Notes: generated by a model from the sequence alone, not told the origin. A stretch of 15,199 bases of DNA from CAZLNV01 sp964561095 (GCA_964561095.1 CAZLNV010000022.1:1-15199); one strand, 5' to 3'. Shown: positions 1 to 7,427, counted from the stretch's first letter. Numbers and translations are program-made.

Positions 1-1910
1 CAAAAGCAATAAAAGAGTTAGTTCAAGGTATAAATGATGGAAAAAAATATCAAGTTCTTTTGGGTGCAACTGGTACTGGTAAGACATTTACTGTTGCAAA
101 TGTAATAAAAGAAACTAATAAGCCAACTTTAGTTCTTGCTCACAATAAAACACTTGCTGGACAACTTTATAGTGAATTTAAAGAATTATTTCCTGATGCT
201 AGAGTTGAGTATTTTGTTTCTTATTATGATTATTATCAACCCGAAGCATACGTTCCTAGTAAAGATTTATATATAGAAAAAGATAGTTCCATTAATGACG
301 AGATAGATGAACTAAGACATTCAGCTACTAGCGCACTAATAAAAGATAGAAATGTAATAGTTGTAGCGTCTGTTTCTTGCATATATAGTATTGGAGAAGT
401 AGAAGACTATAAAAATCATATGTTAATATTAAATGTTGGGGACACAATTAAAAGAGGACAAATATTAGAACGATTGATTGATATGTTATATGAAAGAAGT
501 ATTAATGATTTTTCAAGAGGAACATTTAGAGTAAAAGGTGACACGATTGAAATAATACCTTCATATGAAAGAAAGAATGGTATAAGGATAGAACTTTTTG
601 GTGATGAAATAGAACGTATTAGTGAATTTGATGCTTTAACAGGATACGTTATTAGTAGTAAAAAATCAGTTAGCATTTTTCCCGCATCTCATTTTGTAAC
701 AAGTCCAGAAAAATTAGAAGAAGCTGTTAAAAGAATAGAAGAGGAATTAGAAATTAGACTTGAGGAATTTAGCAAACAAGGCAAATTATTGGAAGCTCAA
801 AGGTTAAAAGAGAGATGTAAATATGACATAGAAATGTTAAAGGAAACAGGATTTTGCCATGGAATTGAAAATTATTCAAGACATTTAGCACTAAGAGACG
901 CAGGTAGTACACCTACAACTTTAATTGACTTTTTTCCAGATGACTTTTTATTAGTTATAGATGAATCTCACGTTACGATACCTCAAGTTAGAGGGATGTA
1001 TAATGGGGATAGAGTTAGAAAACAAACCTTAGTAGACTATGGCTTTAGATTACCAAGTGCGATGGATAATAGACCTTTAAGGTTCGAAGAATTTGAAAAA
1101 AAATTAAATCAAGTTATATATGTATCCGCAACTCCCGGTGAATATGAACTAGAATTGGTTAATAATAAAACAATAGAACAAATTATTAGGCCAACTGGAT
1201 TATTAGACCCTATTATTGAAGTAAGACCTACAAAAGGTCAAATAGATGATATCATTAATGAAATAAGAAATCGTATTAAAAGTAATGAAAGAGTTTTAAT
1301 TACAACTCTGACTATTAGAATGAGTGAAGAGTTAACAAATTATTTAAAAGAGATTGGTATTAAAGTAGCTTATCTTCATAATGAAATTAAAACATTAGAA
1401 AGGTTAAATATCATTAGAAATTTGAGACTTGGTAAATATGATGTAGTTGTTGGTATTAATCTACTTAGAGAAGGTATTGATATACCAGAGGTGTCTTTAA
1501 TAGTCATTATGGATGCTGATAAGCAAGGATTTTTAAGAAGCTCAAGAAGTTTAATACAAACAATAGGAAGAGCTGCTAGAAATAAGAATGGTAAAGTTAT
1601 AATGTATGCGGACAATATTAGTGAAGCAATGAATACCGCAATTGCTGAAACGTCAAGAAGAAGAAAGATACAAGAAGATTTTAATAAAAAGAATAATATA
1701 ATACCTACAACTATTGTAAAAGAAATTAGGGATTTAATTAGTAACGTAGATGAAAAAACAGTTGATGAAAAACCTAAATATTCAAAACAGGATAAAAACA
1801 AGTTATTAAGAAATTTAGAAGTTGAAATGAGAAAAGCGGCTAGTGAACTTGATTTTGAAAAAGCTATGGAGTTAAGAGACATAATGTTTGAACTTAAAAG
1901 CGAAGAGTGA
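1..1910 (+). CDS. uvrB: UvrABC excinuclease subunit UvrB, 5' truncated by window edge
   Basis: UvrB is the helicase-like damage-verification subunit of nucleotide excision repair; it is loaded by UvrA and then recruits UvrC. The open frame runs from base 3 with no start codon. The TTG at 60-62 is an internal Leu codon, because the family N-terminal sequence KAIKELVQGI continues in frame upstream of it. By comparison with Bacillus UvrB about 18 codons are missing. Visible motifs are Walker A GATGTGKT (63-86), the beta-hairpin YYDYYQPEAYVP (about 222-257), the DESH box (about 960-971), helicase motif VI QTIGRAARN (about 1557-1583) and a C-terminal UVR domain (about 1800-1905) that contacts UvrA or UvrC. 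The gene ends in TGA at 1908-1910, which shows that TGA is a stop in this organism. A prepilin-like gene follows after 21 bases, and uvrA comes next on the same strand. Confidence 0.98.
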   Translation, partial: KAIKELVQGINDGKKYQVLLGATGTGKTFTVANVIKETNKPTLVLAHNKTLAGQLYSEFKELFPDARVEYFVSYYDYYQPEAYVPSKDLYIEKDSSINDEIDELRHSATSALIKDRNVIVVASVSCIYSIGEVEDYKNHMLILNVGDTIKRGQILERLIDMLYERSINDFSRGTFRVKGDTIEIIPSYERKNGIRIELFGDEIERISEFDALTGYVISSKKSVSIFPASHFVTSPEKLEEAVKRIEEELEIRLEEFSKQGKLLEAQRLKERCKYDIEMLKETGFCHGIENYSRHLALRDAGSTPTTLIDFFPDDFLLVIDESHVTIPQVRGMYNGDRVRKQTLVDYGFRLPSAMDNRPLRFEEFEKKLNQVIYVSATPGEYELELVNNKTIEQIIRPTGLLDPIIEVRPTKGQIDDIINEIRNRIKSNERVLITTLTIRMSEELTNYLKEIGIKVAYLHNEIKTLERLNIIRNLRLGKYDVVVGINLLREGIDIPEVSLIVIMDADKQGFLRSSRSLIQTIGRAARNKNGKVIMYADNISEAMNTAIAETSRRRKIQEDFNKKNNIIPTTIVKEIRDLISNVDEKTVDEKPKYSKQDKNKLLRNLEVEMRKAASELDFEKAMELRDIMFELKSEE

Positions 1911-1916
1911 TAAAAT
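1908..1916 (+). promoter_or_regulatory. Possible extended -10 promoter for the prepilin-like gene
   Basis: TGATAAAAT fits the extended -10 form TGnTAnAAT. Its TG is the first two bases of the uvrB stop codon. It lies 15 bases before the next ATG, so any transcript would have a leader of roughly 9 bases. No -35 box is visible. Read-through from uvrB is equally possible. Confidence 0.35.
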
Positions 1917-1931
1917 AATAATAGAGGTAAT

Positions 1932-2330
1932 ATGAATAAAAAAGGGTATACATTAATAGAGGTATTAATAGTAATTGCTATAATAGCAACTATAGGCGTA
2001 CTTGCTACTGTAAATTTGGATAAAATAATAAGTAATTCAAAAGAGGATAAGTATGATGCAATGATGAGAGATATAACAGAAGCGGTTAATACATATATAA
2101 CTATTTACGAGGAGGAGCTGAGTAACAATTTGAACTCTCTATACAATAATGAAACTTCTTTTCAAGTGTCAATATCTACTTTGCAAGATGTTTTGCTATT
2201 AGATGATCCTTTAAAAGATCCTAGAAATAATAAAACAATTGACGGAAATAATACGTTTGTAACAATCACTTACGTTAGTGCATCTCCTTCATTAGGGGTT
2301 CTGCTTGGAGATATAAGCTACATTAACTAA
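1932..2330 (+). CDS. Type IV prepilin-like protein (pseudopilin)
   Basis: This 132-residue protein begins with a class III signal peptide: MNKKG, then YTLIEVL. Gly5 is the residue before the expected prepilin peptidase cut, and Glu is at position +5 of the mature protein. A hydrophobic helix follows to about residue 29. Such proteins are cut by a PilD/ComC-type peptidase and assembled into pili, competence pseudopili or type II secretion-like fibres. The remaining 100 residues are a short polar domain with no Cys and no family I recognise. The start is supported by AGAGGT at 1923-1928, four bases before ATG. It lies between uvrB and uvrA on the same strand; no pilin assembly ATPase, platform protein or peptidase is in the window. 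The prepilin call is secure from the N-terminus; the role (competence, adhesion, secretion) is not known. Confidence 0.85.
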   Translation: MNKKGYTLIEVLIVIAIIATIGVLATVNLDKIISNSKEDKYDAMMRDITEAVNTYITIYEEELSNNLNSLYNNETSFQVSISTLQDVLLLDDPLKDPRNNKTIDGNNTFVTITYVSASPSLGVLLGDISYIN

Positions 2331-2350
2331 AAATTGCCAAATAAAAACAC

Positions 2351-2375
2351 TACCACAAATATCACATTTGTGGTA
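2351..2375. repeat. Perfect 10-bp inverted repeat overlapping the uvrA -10 box
   Basis: The left arm TACCACAAAT (2351-2360) and right arm ATTTGTGGTA (2366-2375) are exact reverse complements around a 5-base spacer (ATCAC). The right arm runs into the first two bases of the uvrA -10 box. It could be an operator, or a hairpin ending the prepilin transcript, although no U-run follows it on the plus strand. It does not match the Bacillus LexA box (GAAC-N4-GTTC). Confidence 0.7.
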
Positions 2376-2379
2376 TAAT
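2371..2379 (+). promoter_or_regulatory. Extended -10 promoter of uvrA
   Basis: TGGTATAAT is a perfect extended -10 element (TGnTATAAT), 37 bases before the uvrA ATG. No good -35 hexamer is present at 16-18 bases upstream, where the inverted repeat lies. Transcription would start near 2386, which rules out the in-frame TTG at 2381 as the uvrA start. Confidence 0.7.
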
Positions 2380-2416
2380 ATTGCGTACAAAAAGGAAGAC
2401 TATAAAGAGGTATATT

Positions 2417-5227
2417 ATGGACAAAATAGTAATTAAAGGTGCTAGAGAAAACAATTTAAAAAACATTAATATAGAGATACCTAAAAATAAACTAGTTGTA
2501 ATGACTGGCGTAAGTGGAAGTGGGAAAAGCAGTTTAGCTTTTGATACTATTTATGCCGAAGGCCAAAGAAGATATGTAGAAAGTTTAAGTGCATATGCTA
2601 GACAATTTTTAGGAAATATGGAAAAACCGGAAGTGGATTCGATAGAGGGATTAAGCCCTAGTATTAGTATTGATCAAAAAACTACTAACAAGAATCCTAG
2701 AAGTACTGTTGGAACCGTAACTGAAATATACGATTATTTAAGACTTCTTTATGCAAGAATAGGTGTACCTTATTGTCCAAAACATAAAAAGCCAATTAAA
2801 CATCAAAGTATTGAAGAAATGACTAATAAAGTATTGGATTTTGAAGAGGGTACTAAAATAGAAATAATGTCTCCAGTCGTAAGAGGAGAAAAAGGGACTC
2901 ATAAGGAAACATTAGACAATTTAAGAAAAGAAGGGTTTGTAAGAGTTAGAATAGATAATGAAATAAGAAGTTTAGATGAAGATATTTCGTTAGAAAAAAA
3001 CATTAAAAATGACATAGATGTTGTGATTGATAGGATAGGGGTTTCACCCGAAGCAAGAAGTAGAATATTTGAAGCCATTGAAGTAAGTACAAAGATGGCT
3101 GACGGAAAAGTAATCATAAATGTAATAAATAAAGAAGAAATATTAATGAGTGAAAAGTATGCCTGCCCAGAATGTAACTTTTCTATACCAGAACTTGAAC
3201 CAAGAATGTTTTCTTTTAATAGTCCGTATGGTGCATGCCCAGAATGTAAGGGATTAGGTATAAAACTTAAGATAGATGAAGATTTATTATTACCCGATAA
3301 AGAAAAAAGTATTATGTCAGGAGCAGTAGCTTCTTTTCAAAGTGGAGATACTTTAAACATCTATTACAAAAAATTAGCTTCAACTGCAGAGCATTATAAT
3401 ATTGATTTAAACAAATCAATAAAAGATTTAAAAAGAAAAGAATTAGATATCTTGTTATATGGTTCACCAGATAAGTTACATTTTGAAGTTAATTCTAAAA
3501 GTGGAAGTATATTGAAAAGTTTTGATAAATTTGAAGGTATAATTACAAATTTAGAAAGACGTTATATGGAAACTTCTAGTGGATATATTAGGGAATGGAT
3601 AGAGTCTTATATGACAGAGTTACCCTGCCCAGTATGTAATGGTGCAAGGTTAAATGAAGCAATATTAAATGTGTATATTAATAAAAAAAATATTAATGAA
3701 GTAACTGAGTTAAGCATAAAAGATTTATTAGATTTTATTAGCAATTTAAAATTATCTAAAGAGGAAACTGAAATATCATTTTTGATAGCTAAAGAAATAA
3801 AAGAGAGATTAACATTCCTAATGAATGTTGGTCTTGAATATTTAACTCTTAGTAGAGGAGCATCAACACTAAGTGGAGGAGAAAGTCAGAGGATAAGACT
3901 TGCTACTCAAATAGGTAGCAGATTAAGTGGTGTATTGTATGTCCTTGATGAACCTTCTATAGGGCTTCATCAAAGAGATAATAATAAGTTAATTGCATCA
4001 TTAAAAGAAATGAGAGATTTAGGAAATACTTTAATCGTAGTTGAACATGATATTGATACAATGATGGCAGCAGATTATCTTATTGATATAGGCCCTAAAG
4101 CCGGAGATGAGGGTGGCTATATAGTTGCCGAGGGAACACCAAATGAAGTAATGAATAATAAAAATAGTTTAACTGGTAAATATTTAAAAAAAGAATTAAA
4201 AATAGATGTTCCGAGCATTAGAAGAAAAGGTAATGGAAAATATTTAACAGTAATTGGGGCTAAGGAAAATAATTTAAAAAATATTGATGTATCATTCCCA
4301 TTAGGTAAATTTATTTGTGTAACTGGTGTAAGCGGAAGTGGTAAAAGTACTTTGGTTAATGACATACTTTATAAATCACTATCTAATCAATTATATAGGT
4401 CTAAAGATAAACCAGGTAAGTGTGATAAAATCAAAGGCATTCAATATGTAGATAAAGTTGTTAACATTTCTCAAGATCCAATTGGAAGAACGCCAAGGAG
4501 TAATCCGGCAACATACACCGGTGTATTTGACTTGATAAGAGATGTTTTTACTGAATTAAAAGAATCAAAAATAAGAGGATATAGTAAAAGCAGATTTTCA
4601 TTTAATGTAAAGGGTGGAAGATGTGAGGCATGTAGTGGGGATGGAGTTAAAAAAATAGAAATGCATTTTTTACCAGATGTATATGTGCCATGTGATGTAT
4701 GTGGAGGCAAGAGATACAATAAAGAAACTTTACAAGTTAAATTTAAAGGGTTAAATATAAGTGAAATTTTAGATTTAAGAGTTGATGCAGCATTAGAAAT
4801 ATTTGAAAATGTTCCTAAAGTAAAAAGAATATTACAAACTATGCATGATGTTGGACTTGGTTATGTAAAGTTAGGTCAAAATGCAGTTACTTTATCAGGT
4901 GGTGAAGCAGCTCGTGTAAAACTTGCTAAAGAATTACAAAAAAAGCCTACAGGTAAAAGTATATTTATATTAGATGAGCCTTCAACCGGACTTCATCAAG
5001 ATGATATTAAAAAATTATTGGTAATATTGCAAAGTATTGTAGATAATGGAGATACTGTAATAGTTATTGAACACAATTTAGATATAATAAAAGTAGCTGA
5101 TTATATTATAGATTTAGGACCTGAGGGTGGTAACAATGGTGGACAAATTGTTGCAGAAGGTAGTCCAGAGGTAATAATCAAAAATAAAAATTCTTATACA
5201 GGAGAATATTTAAAAAAGGTGTTATAA
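2417..5227 (+). CDS. uvrA: UvrABC excinuclease ATPase subunit UvrA
   Basis: UvrA is the damage sensor of nucleotide excision repair; as a dimer it scans DNA and loads UvrB. The protein is 936 residues, normal for the family (about 940-957). It has two ABC ATPase modules. The first has Walker A GVSGSGKSS (residues 31-39), zinc-finger Cys pairs CPEC at 250-253 and 274-277, signature LSGGESQR near 485 and DEPSIGLHQ. The second has Walker A GVSGSGKST near 635, zinc pairs CEAC 736-739 and CDVC 759-762, signature LSGGEAARV and DEPSTGLHQ. The frame is open from a TTG at 2381, but ATG 2417 is chosen because AAGAGGT (2405-2411) lies five bases before it and MDKIVIKGAR is the usual N-terminus. It has its own promoter and ends in a terminator shared with the convergent XRE gene. 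Confidence 0.98.
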   Translation: MDKIVIKGARENNLKNINIEIPKNKLVVMTGVSGSGKSSLAFDTIYAEGQRRYVESLSAYARQFLGNMEKPEVDSIEGLSPSISIDQKTTNKNPRSTVGTVTEIYDYLRLLYARIGVPYCPKHKKPIKHQSIEEMTNKVLDFEEGTKIEIMSPVVRGEKGTHKETLDNLRKEGFVRVRIDNEIRSLDEDISLEKNIKNDIDVVIDRIGVSPEARSRIFEAIEVSTKMADGKVIINVINKEEILMSEKYACPECNFSIPELEPRMFSFNSPYGACPECKGLGIKLKIDEDLLLPDKEKSIMSGAVASFQSGDTLNIYYKKLASTAEHYNIDLNKSIKDLKRKELDILLYGSPDKLHFEVNSKSGSILKSFDKFEGIITNLERRYMETSSGYIREWIESYMTELPCPVCNGARLNEAILNVYINKKNINEVTELSIKDLLDFISNLKLSKEETEISFLIAKEIKERLTFLMNVGLEYLTLSRGASTLSGGESQRIRLATQIGSRLSGVLYVLDEPSIGLHQRDNNKLIASLKEMRDLGNTLIVVEHDIDTMMAADYLIDIGPKAGDEGGYIVAEGTPNEVMNNKNSLTGKYLKKELKIDVPSIRRKGNGKYLTVIGAKENNLKNIDVSFPLGKFICVTGVSGSGKSTLVNDILYKSLSNQLYRSKDKPGKCDKIKGIQYVDKVVNISQDPIGRTPRSNPATYTGVFDLIRDVFTELKESKIRGYSKSRFSFNVKGGRCEACSGDGVKKIEMHFLPDVYVPCDVCGGKRYNKETLQVKFKGLNISEILDLRVDAALEIFENVPKVKRILQTMHDVGLGYVKLGQNAVTLSGGEAARVKLAKELQKKPTGKSIFILDEPSTGLHQDDIKKLLVILQSIVDNGDTVIVIEHNLDIIKVADYIIDLGPEGGNNGGQIVAEGSPEVIIKNKNSYTGEYLKKVL

Positions 5228-5236
5228 ACACCTTTT
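5214..5236. terminator. Bidirectional terminator between uvrA and the XRE gene
   Basis: AAAAGGTGTT (5214-5223) pairs exactly with AACACCTTTT (5227-5236) around a 3-base loop. The uvrA stop codon TAA (5225-5227) falls in the loop and its edge. T-rich sequence follows on both strands, so the hairpin can serve uvrA on plus and the XRE gene on minus. Confidence 0.85.
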
Positions 5237-5239
5237 ATT

Positions 5240-5590
5240 TTATCCAATTTTTTTATCAATTAATTCGATACTTCTTTTTGGATCTTCCAAGAGAATTTCT
5301 GCTAAAAATTTATTTTTTCTTAACTCTTTTATAAAAATTAATTCTTCTTTTGTAATAACTTCTCTTTTTTTATTAATGTCTTCTACAGTAACAATGTTAT
5401 CGCTTCCGATTAAATAATCACTTGTTACATTATATAAAGCCATCATTGCAATTATTGTTTCAATGTTTGGAGTTCTTGTCTCTTTTTCATAACAACATAT
5501 GCTAGCTTTAGTGACGCCTAAAATCTTACCTAATTCTTCTTGAGTTAGATTTTTAGATTTTCTTAGTTCTTTTAGACGACTTCCATTCAC
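5240..5590 (-). CDS. XRE-family transcriptional regulator (HTH_3)
   Basis: A 116-residue DNA-binding protein with a classic Cro/CI-type helix-turn-helix: RLKELRKSKNLTQEELG, then KILGVTKASICCYEKETRTP, spanning about residues 4-60. It is followed by a charged, probably helical tail (EELIFIKELRKNKFLAEILLED) that may mediate dimerisation. A longer frame opens at GTG 5599. GTG 5590 is preferred because AAGGTG (5602-5597) stands six bases before it and itself overlaps the longer start; starting here also gives the usual short N-terminal arm. It is convergent with uvrA and shares its terminator. It is downstream of ssb on the same strand but separated by a strong terminator, so it is probably transcribed alone. 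No phage genes are nearby; the target is unknown. Confidence 0.9.
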   Translation of the reverse strand: MNGSRLKELRKSKNLTQEELGKILGVTKASICCYEKETRTPNIETIIAMMALYNVTSDYLIGSDNIVTVEDINKKREVITKEELIFIKELRKNKFLAEILLEDPKRSIELIDKKIG

Positions 5591-5610
5591 TCTAATCACC
5601 TTATAAAATT

Positions 5611-5616
5611 ATTATA
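5611..5616 (-). promoter_or_regulatory. Probable -10 box of the XRE gene
   Basis: On the minus strand TATAAT lies about 20 bases before the preferred GTG start. No TG extension and no clear -35 box are seen. It sits within TAGTTTATAAT (5621-5611), whose TAGTTTA recurs at 5661-5655, so the regulator could bind its own promoter; this is inference. Confidence 0.45.
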
Positions 5617-5676
5617 AACTAAAAAAAATATTCTATTATTTAATTAACATATAGTAAACTAAATGGTTTAAAATAA

Positions 5677-5720
5677 ACAAGTAAAAAAGCAGATTATTCT
5701 TCTTCTGCTTTTTTACTTGT
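5677..5720 (-). terminator. Strong terminator of ssb, overlapping its 3' coding end
   Basis: A perfect 17-bp inverted repeat: ACAAGTAAAAAAGCAGA (5677-5693) pairs with the reverse complement at 5704-5720, around a 10-base loop. The ssb stop codon (5694-5696) is in the loop, and the upstream arm encodes the last residues of SSB. On the minus strand the hairpin is followed by a T-rich run. Confidence 0.9.
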
Positions 5721-6026
5721 TAAGAATGTGATTTTTTCTGCGATTACTTCAATGTAGTATTTATGTTCACCATCTTTTTCTACATTGTTGGTTTGTATTC
5801 TTCCTTTTATTCCAACGACATCACCTTTTTTACAATATTCGCAAGTGTTTTCAGCTATGCCATTCCACAAGATACAAGGTATAAAATCAGTTTCATAGAT
5901 TCCATCTACATTTTTGTAGCATCTATTAACGGCTATTACAACTTTGGTTCTTTTTTTGCCATTCTCAGATTCAATTATTTCTGGATCTTTTGTAAGTCTT
6001 CCAACAAATATTACTTGATTTAACAT
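5694..6026 (-). CDS. ssb: Single-stranded DNA-binding protein (short form)
   Basis: An OB-fold protein of 110 residues that coats single-stranded DNA in replication, repair and recombination. Family features are the opening MLNQVIFVGRLTKDPE, the strand pattern KRTKVVIAVNR, DFIPCILWNGIAE, and KGDVVGIKGRIQTN. The frame is open to 6071, but ATG 6026 is chosen: a consensus AAGGAGG (6040-6034) lies seven bases before it and MLNQVIFVGR is the family start. The protein stops after the OB-fold (SKKAEEE) and lacks the flexible tail and acidic tip (DDDLPF type) of full-length replicative SSBs. In length it resembles B. subtilis SsbB, the competence paralogue, so a second, longer SSB may exist elsewhere in the genome. 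Two Cys close together (CEYCKK) are unusual but not diagnostic. Confidence 0.95.
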   Translation of the reverse strand: MLNQVIFVGRLTKDPEIIESENGKKRTKVVIAVNRCYKNVDGIYETDFIPCILWNGIAENTCEYCKKGDVVGIKGRIQTNNVEKDGEHKYYIEVIAEKITFLTSKKAEEE

Positions 6027-6048
6027 AAAAATTCCTCCTTTCTTAACC

Positions 6049-6057
6049 ATAATATCA
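6049..6057 (-). promoter_or_regulatory. Extended -10 promoter of ssb
   Basis: Read on the minus strand this is TGATATTAT, an extended -10 element with one mismatch, 22 bases before the ssb ATG. No convincing -35 hexamer is seen. The flanking stretch to about 6140 is almost pure A+T and shows no gene. Confidence 0.5.
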
Positions 6058-6140
6058 TATTTAAAAATCAATGCATTTTATTAAAATTTAAAAATAGAGA
6101 AGAAATATTTTTATATTGTTCAAAATATCATTTAAAATAT

Positions 6141-6166
6141 AAAAATAGAGTAATCTTATTACTCTA
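6141..6166 (-). terminator. Terminator downstream of sufS
   Basis: TAGAGTAAT (6146-6154) and ATTACTCTA (6158-6166) form a 9-bp stem with a 3-base loop. On the minus strand it is followed by TTTTT (6145-6141). A weaker all-A/T hairpin, AAATTTAATT (6167-6176) with AATTAAATTT (6184-6193), lies between it and the sufS stop codon. Confidence 0.8.
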
Positions 6167-6193
6167 AAATTTAATTATAAAAAAATTAAATTT

Positions 6194-7390
6194 TTATTTA
6201 GAAAAGTTATATAAACTATTTTTATCTTTTAAAGCGTTAATTAGAGTATCTATTTCTTCATAAGAATTATAAAAGTATAAACTTATTCTAACTGTATTTT
6301 CATAACTGACTTCTTCTTTTAACATCTTTGCACAATAAGTACCACTTCTTACACAAATATTTTTACTATTTAAATATAGTCCTAAATCTCCAGATAAAAT
6401 GTTATTTGCATTTATAAGTACAATTGATGATTCACTTTTTTCATTATAAATATTTATATATGGTATTTCTTTTATTCTTCTAATTAAATATTTTTTCAAA
6501 TATATTTCTTGTTTTTCAATGTTTTCCATACCAACATTTTCTATATATTCTATTGCCGTTCTAAAGGCAATTATTCCAGATATATTCATAGTACCTGCTT
6601 CAAATCTATACGGGATGCTTTCTAATACTAGTTTTTCCTCATTAAATGTTTCATTCATTCCTCCGCCAAATTTAAATGGATACATTTTATTTAGAAGTTC
6701 ATATTTGCCATATAAAACTCCGACACCAGTTGGACCACACATTTTATGAGCAGAAAACACTAAAAAATCGGGATCCATTTCTTTAACATTGGTTTTGATG
6801 TGCGGTACACTTTGAGCAGCATCTACTACAACATATATTCCATTATTATGAGCAATTTCAATTATTTCATTAATATTTCTTATATCTCCCACTACATTAG
6901 TAATGTGTGCCAAACTAATTACTTTAGTTTTATTATTTATACTTTTAAGTAAAGAAGAAGCTGTAATTTTTCCGTCTTCATCTAATTCTATAAACTTTAG
7001 TTTTATGTTGTTTTTAATACCTAATATATACCATGGCAAAATATTAGATGCATGTTCACTTTTTGATAATAATACTTCGTCTTTTTCTTTTAGTATATTA
7101 GAAAAAAAGCCAAAAACAATCATGTTTAATCCTTCAGTAGCTCCGCTTGTGAATATTATTTCTTCTTTTTTTCTTGCATTTATAAATTTTTTTACTGCCT
7201 CTCTGCATAAATTAATTTCATCATCTACTTTAAAACTTATGTTATAATCTCCTCTATGTGCATTGGCAGAGTAGTTGTTGTAGTAATCACTTATCTTTTC
7301 AGTAACACACTTTGGTTTTAATGCAGTCGCAGCATTATCAAAATAAACCATATTTTTTTTTAACATAGGGAAATCATTATTTAAATTCAT
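6194..7390 (-). CDS. sufS: SufS-type cysteine desulfurase
   Basis: A PLP enzyme that removes sulfur from cysteine to give alanine and an enzyme-bound persulfide for Fe-S cluster assembly. The 398-residue length fits class II (SufS/CsdA) enzymes. Visible landmarks are VYFDNAATALKP (15-26), NAHRGDY, TSGATEG (81-87), the active His in SEHASNILPW (His113), DAAQSVPH (Asp190, Gln193), the PLP lysine in SAHKMCGPTG (Lys216), RFEAGTMNI, and the catalytic Cys in VRSGTYCAKM (Cys353). The frame opens at GTG 7399, but ATG 7390 is chosen because AGAAGGTG (7404-7397) lies six bases before it. No sufB, sufC, sufD or scaffold gene (sufU/nifU) is adjacent. It may serve Fe-S assembly or tRNA thiolation; sequence alone cannot separate these. 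It is divergent from the HIT gene. Confidence 0.95.
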   Translation of the reverse strand: MNLNNDFPMLKKNMVYFDNAATALKPKCVTEKISDYYNNYSANAHRGDYNISFKVDDEINLCREAVKKFINARKKEEIIFTSGATEGLNMIVFGFFSNILKEKDEVLLSKSEHASNILPWYILGIKNNIKLKFIELDEDGKITASSLLKSINNKTKVISLAHITNVVGDIRNINEIIEIAHNNGIYVVVDAAQSVPHIKTNVKEMDPDFLVFSAHKMCGPTGVGVLYGKYELLNKMYPFKFGGGMNETFNEEKLVLESIPYRFEAGTMNISGIIAFRTAIEYIENVGMENIEKQEIYLKKYLIRRIKEIPYINIYNEKSESSIVLINANNILSGDLGLYLNSKNICVRSGTYCAKMLKEEVSYENTVRISLYFYNSYEEIDTLINALKDKNSLYNFSK

Positions 7391-7399
7391 TTTTAACAC

Positions 7400-7427
7400 C
7401 TTCTATATTAAATTATGAATATAGAAG
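7400..7427. repeat. Perfect 10-bp inverted repeat covering the sufS ribosome site
   Basis: CTTCTATATT (7400-7409) and AATATAGAAG (7418-7427) are exact reverse complements around an 8-base spacer. Read on the minus strand, the downstream arm ends in AATATAGAAG and contributes the AGAAG of the sufS Shine-Dalgarno. It may be an operator in the promoter, or an RNA hairpin that hides the ribosome site if transcription starts upstream of it. Confidence 0.6.

Noticed and set aside
60..62. TTG at 60 as the uvrB start
   Set aside because: It would begin inside the Walker A region; the family sequence continues in frame back to base 3, so this is an internal Leu codon.
2351..2375. LexA/SOS operator before uvrA
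   Set aside because: The arms (TACCACAAAT) do not contain GAAC-N4-GTTC or the longer E. coli box; only the generic inverted-repeat form is shared.
2381..2416. In-frame TTG start extending UvrA by 12 residues
   Set aside because: It lies directly after the -10 box, has no ribosome site, and the added residues do not match the family N-terminus; ATG 2417 has AAGAGGT five bases upstream.
5763..6023. Plus-strand open frame opposite ssb, and similar frames opposite uvrB, uvrA, sufS, the phosphorylase and the surface protein
   Set aside because: These lie antisense to well-supported genes, have low-complexity hydrophobic translations typical of the reverse of AT-rich coding DNA, and lack ribosome sites.
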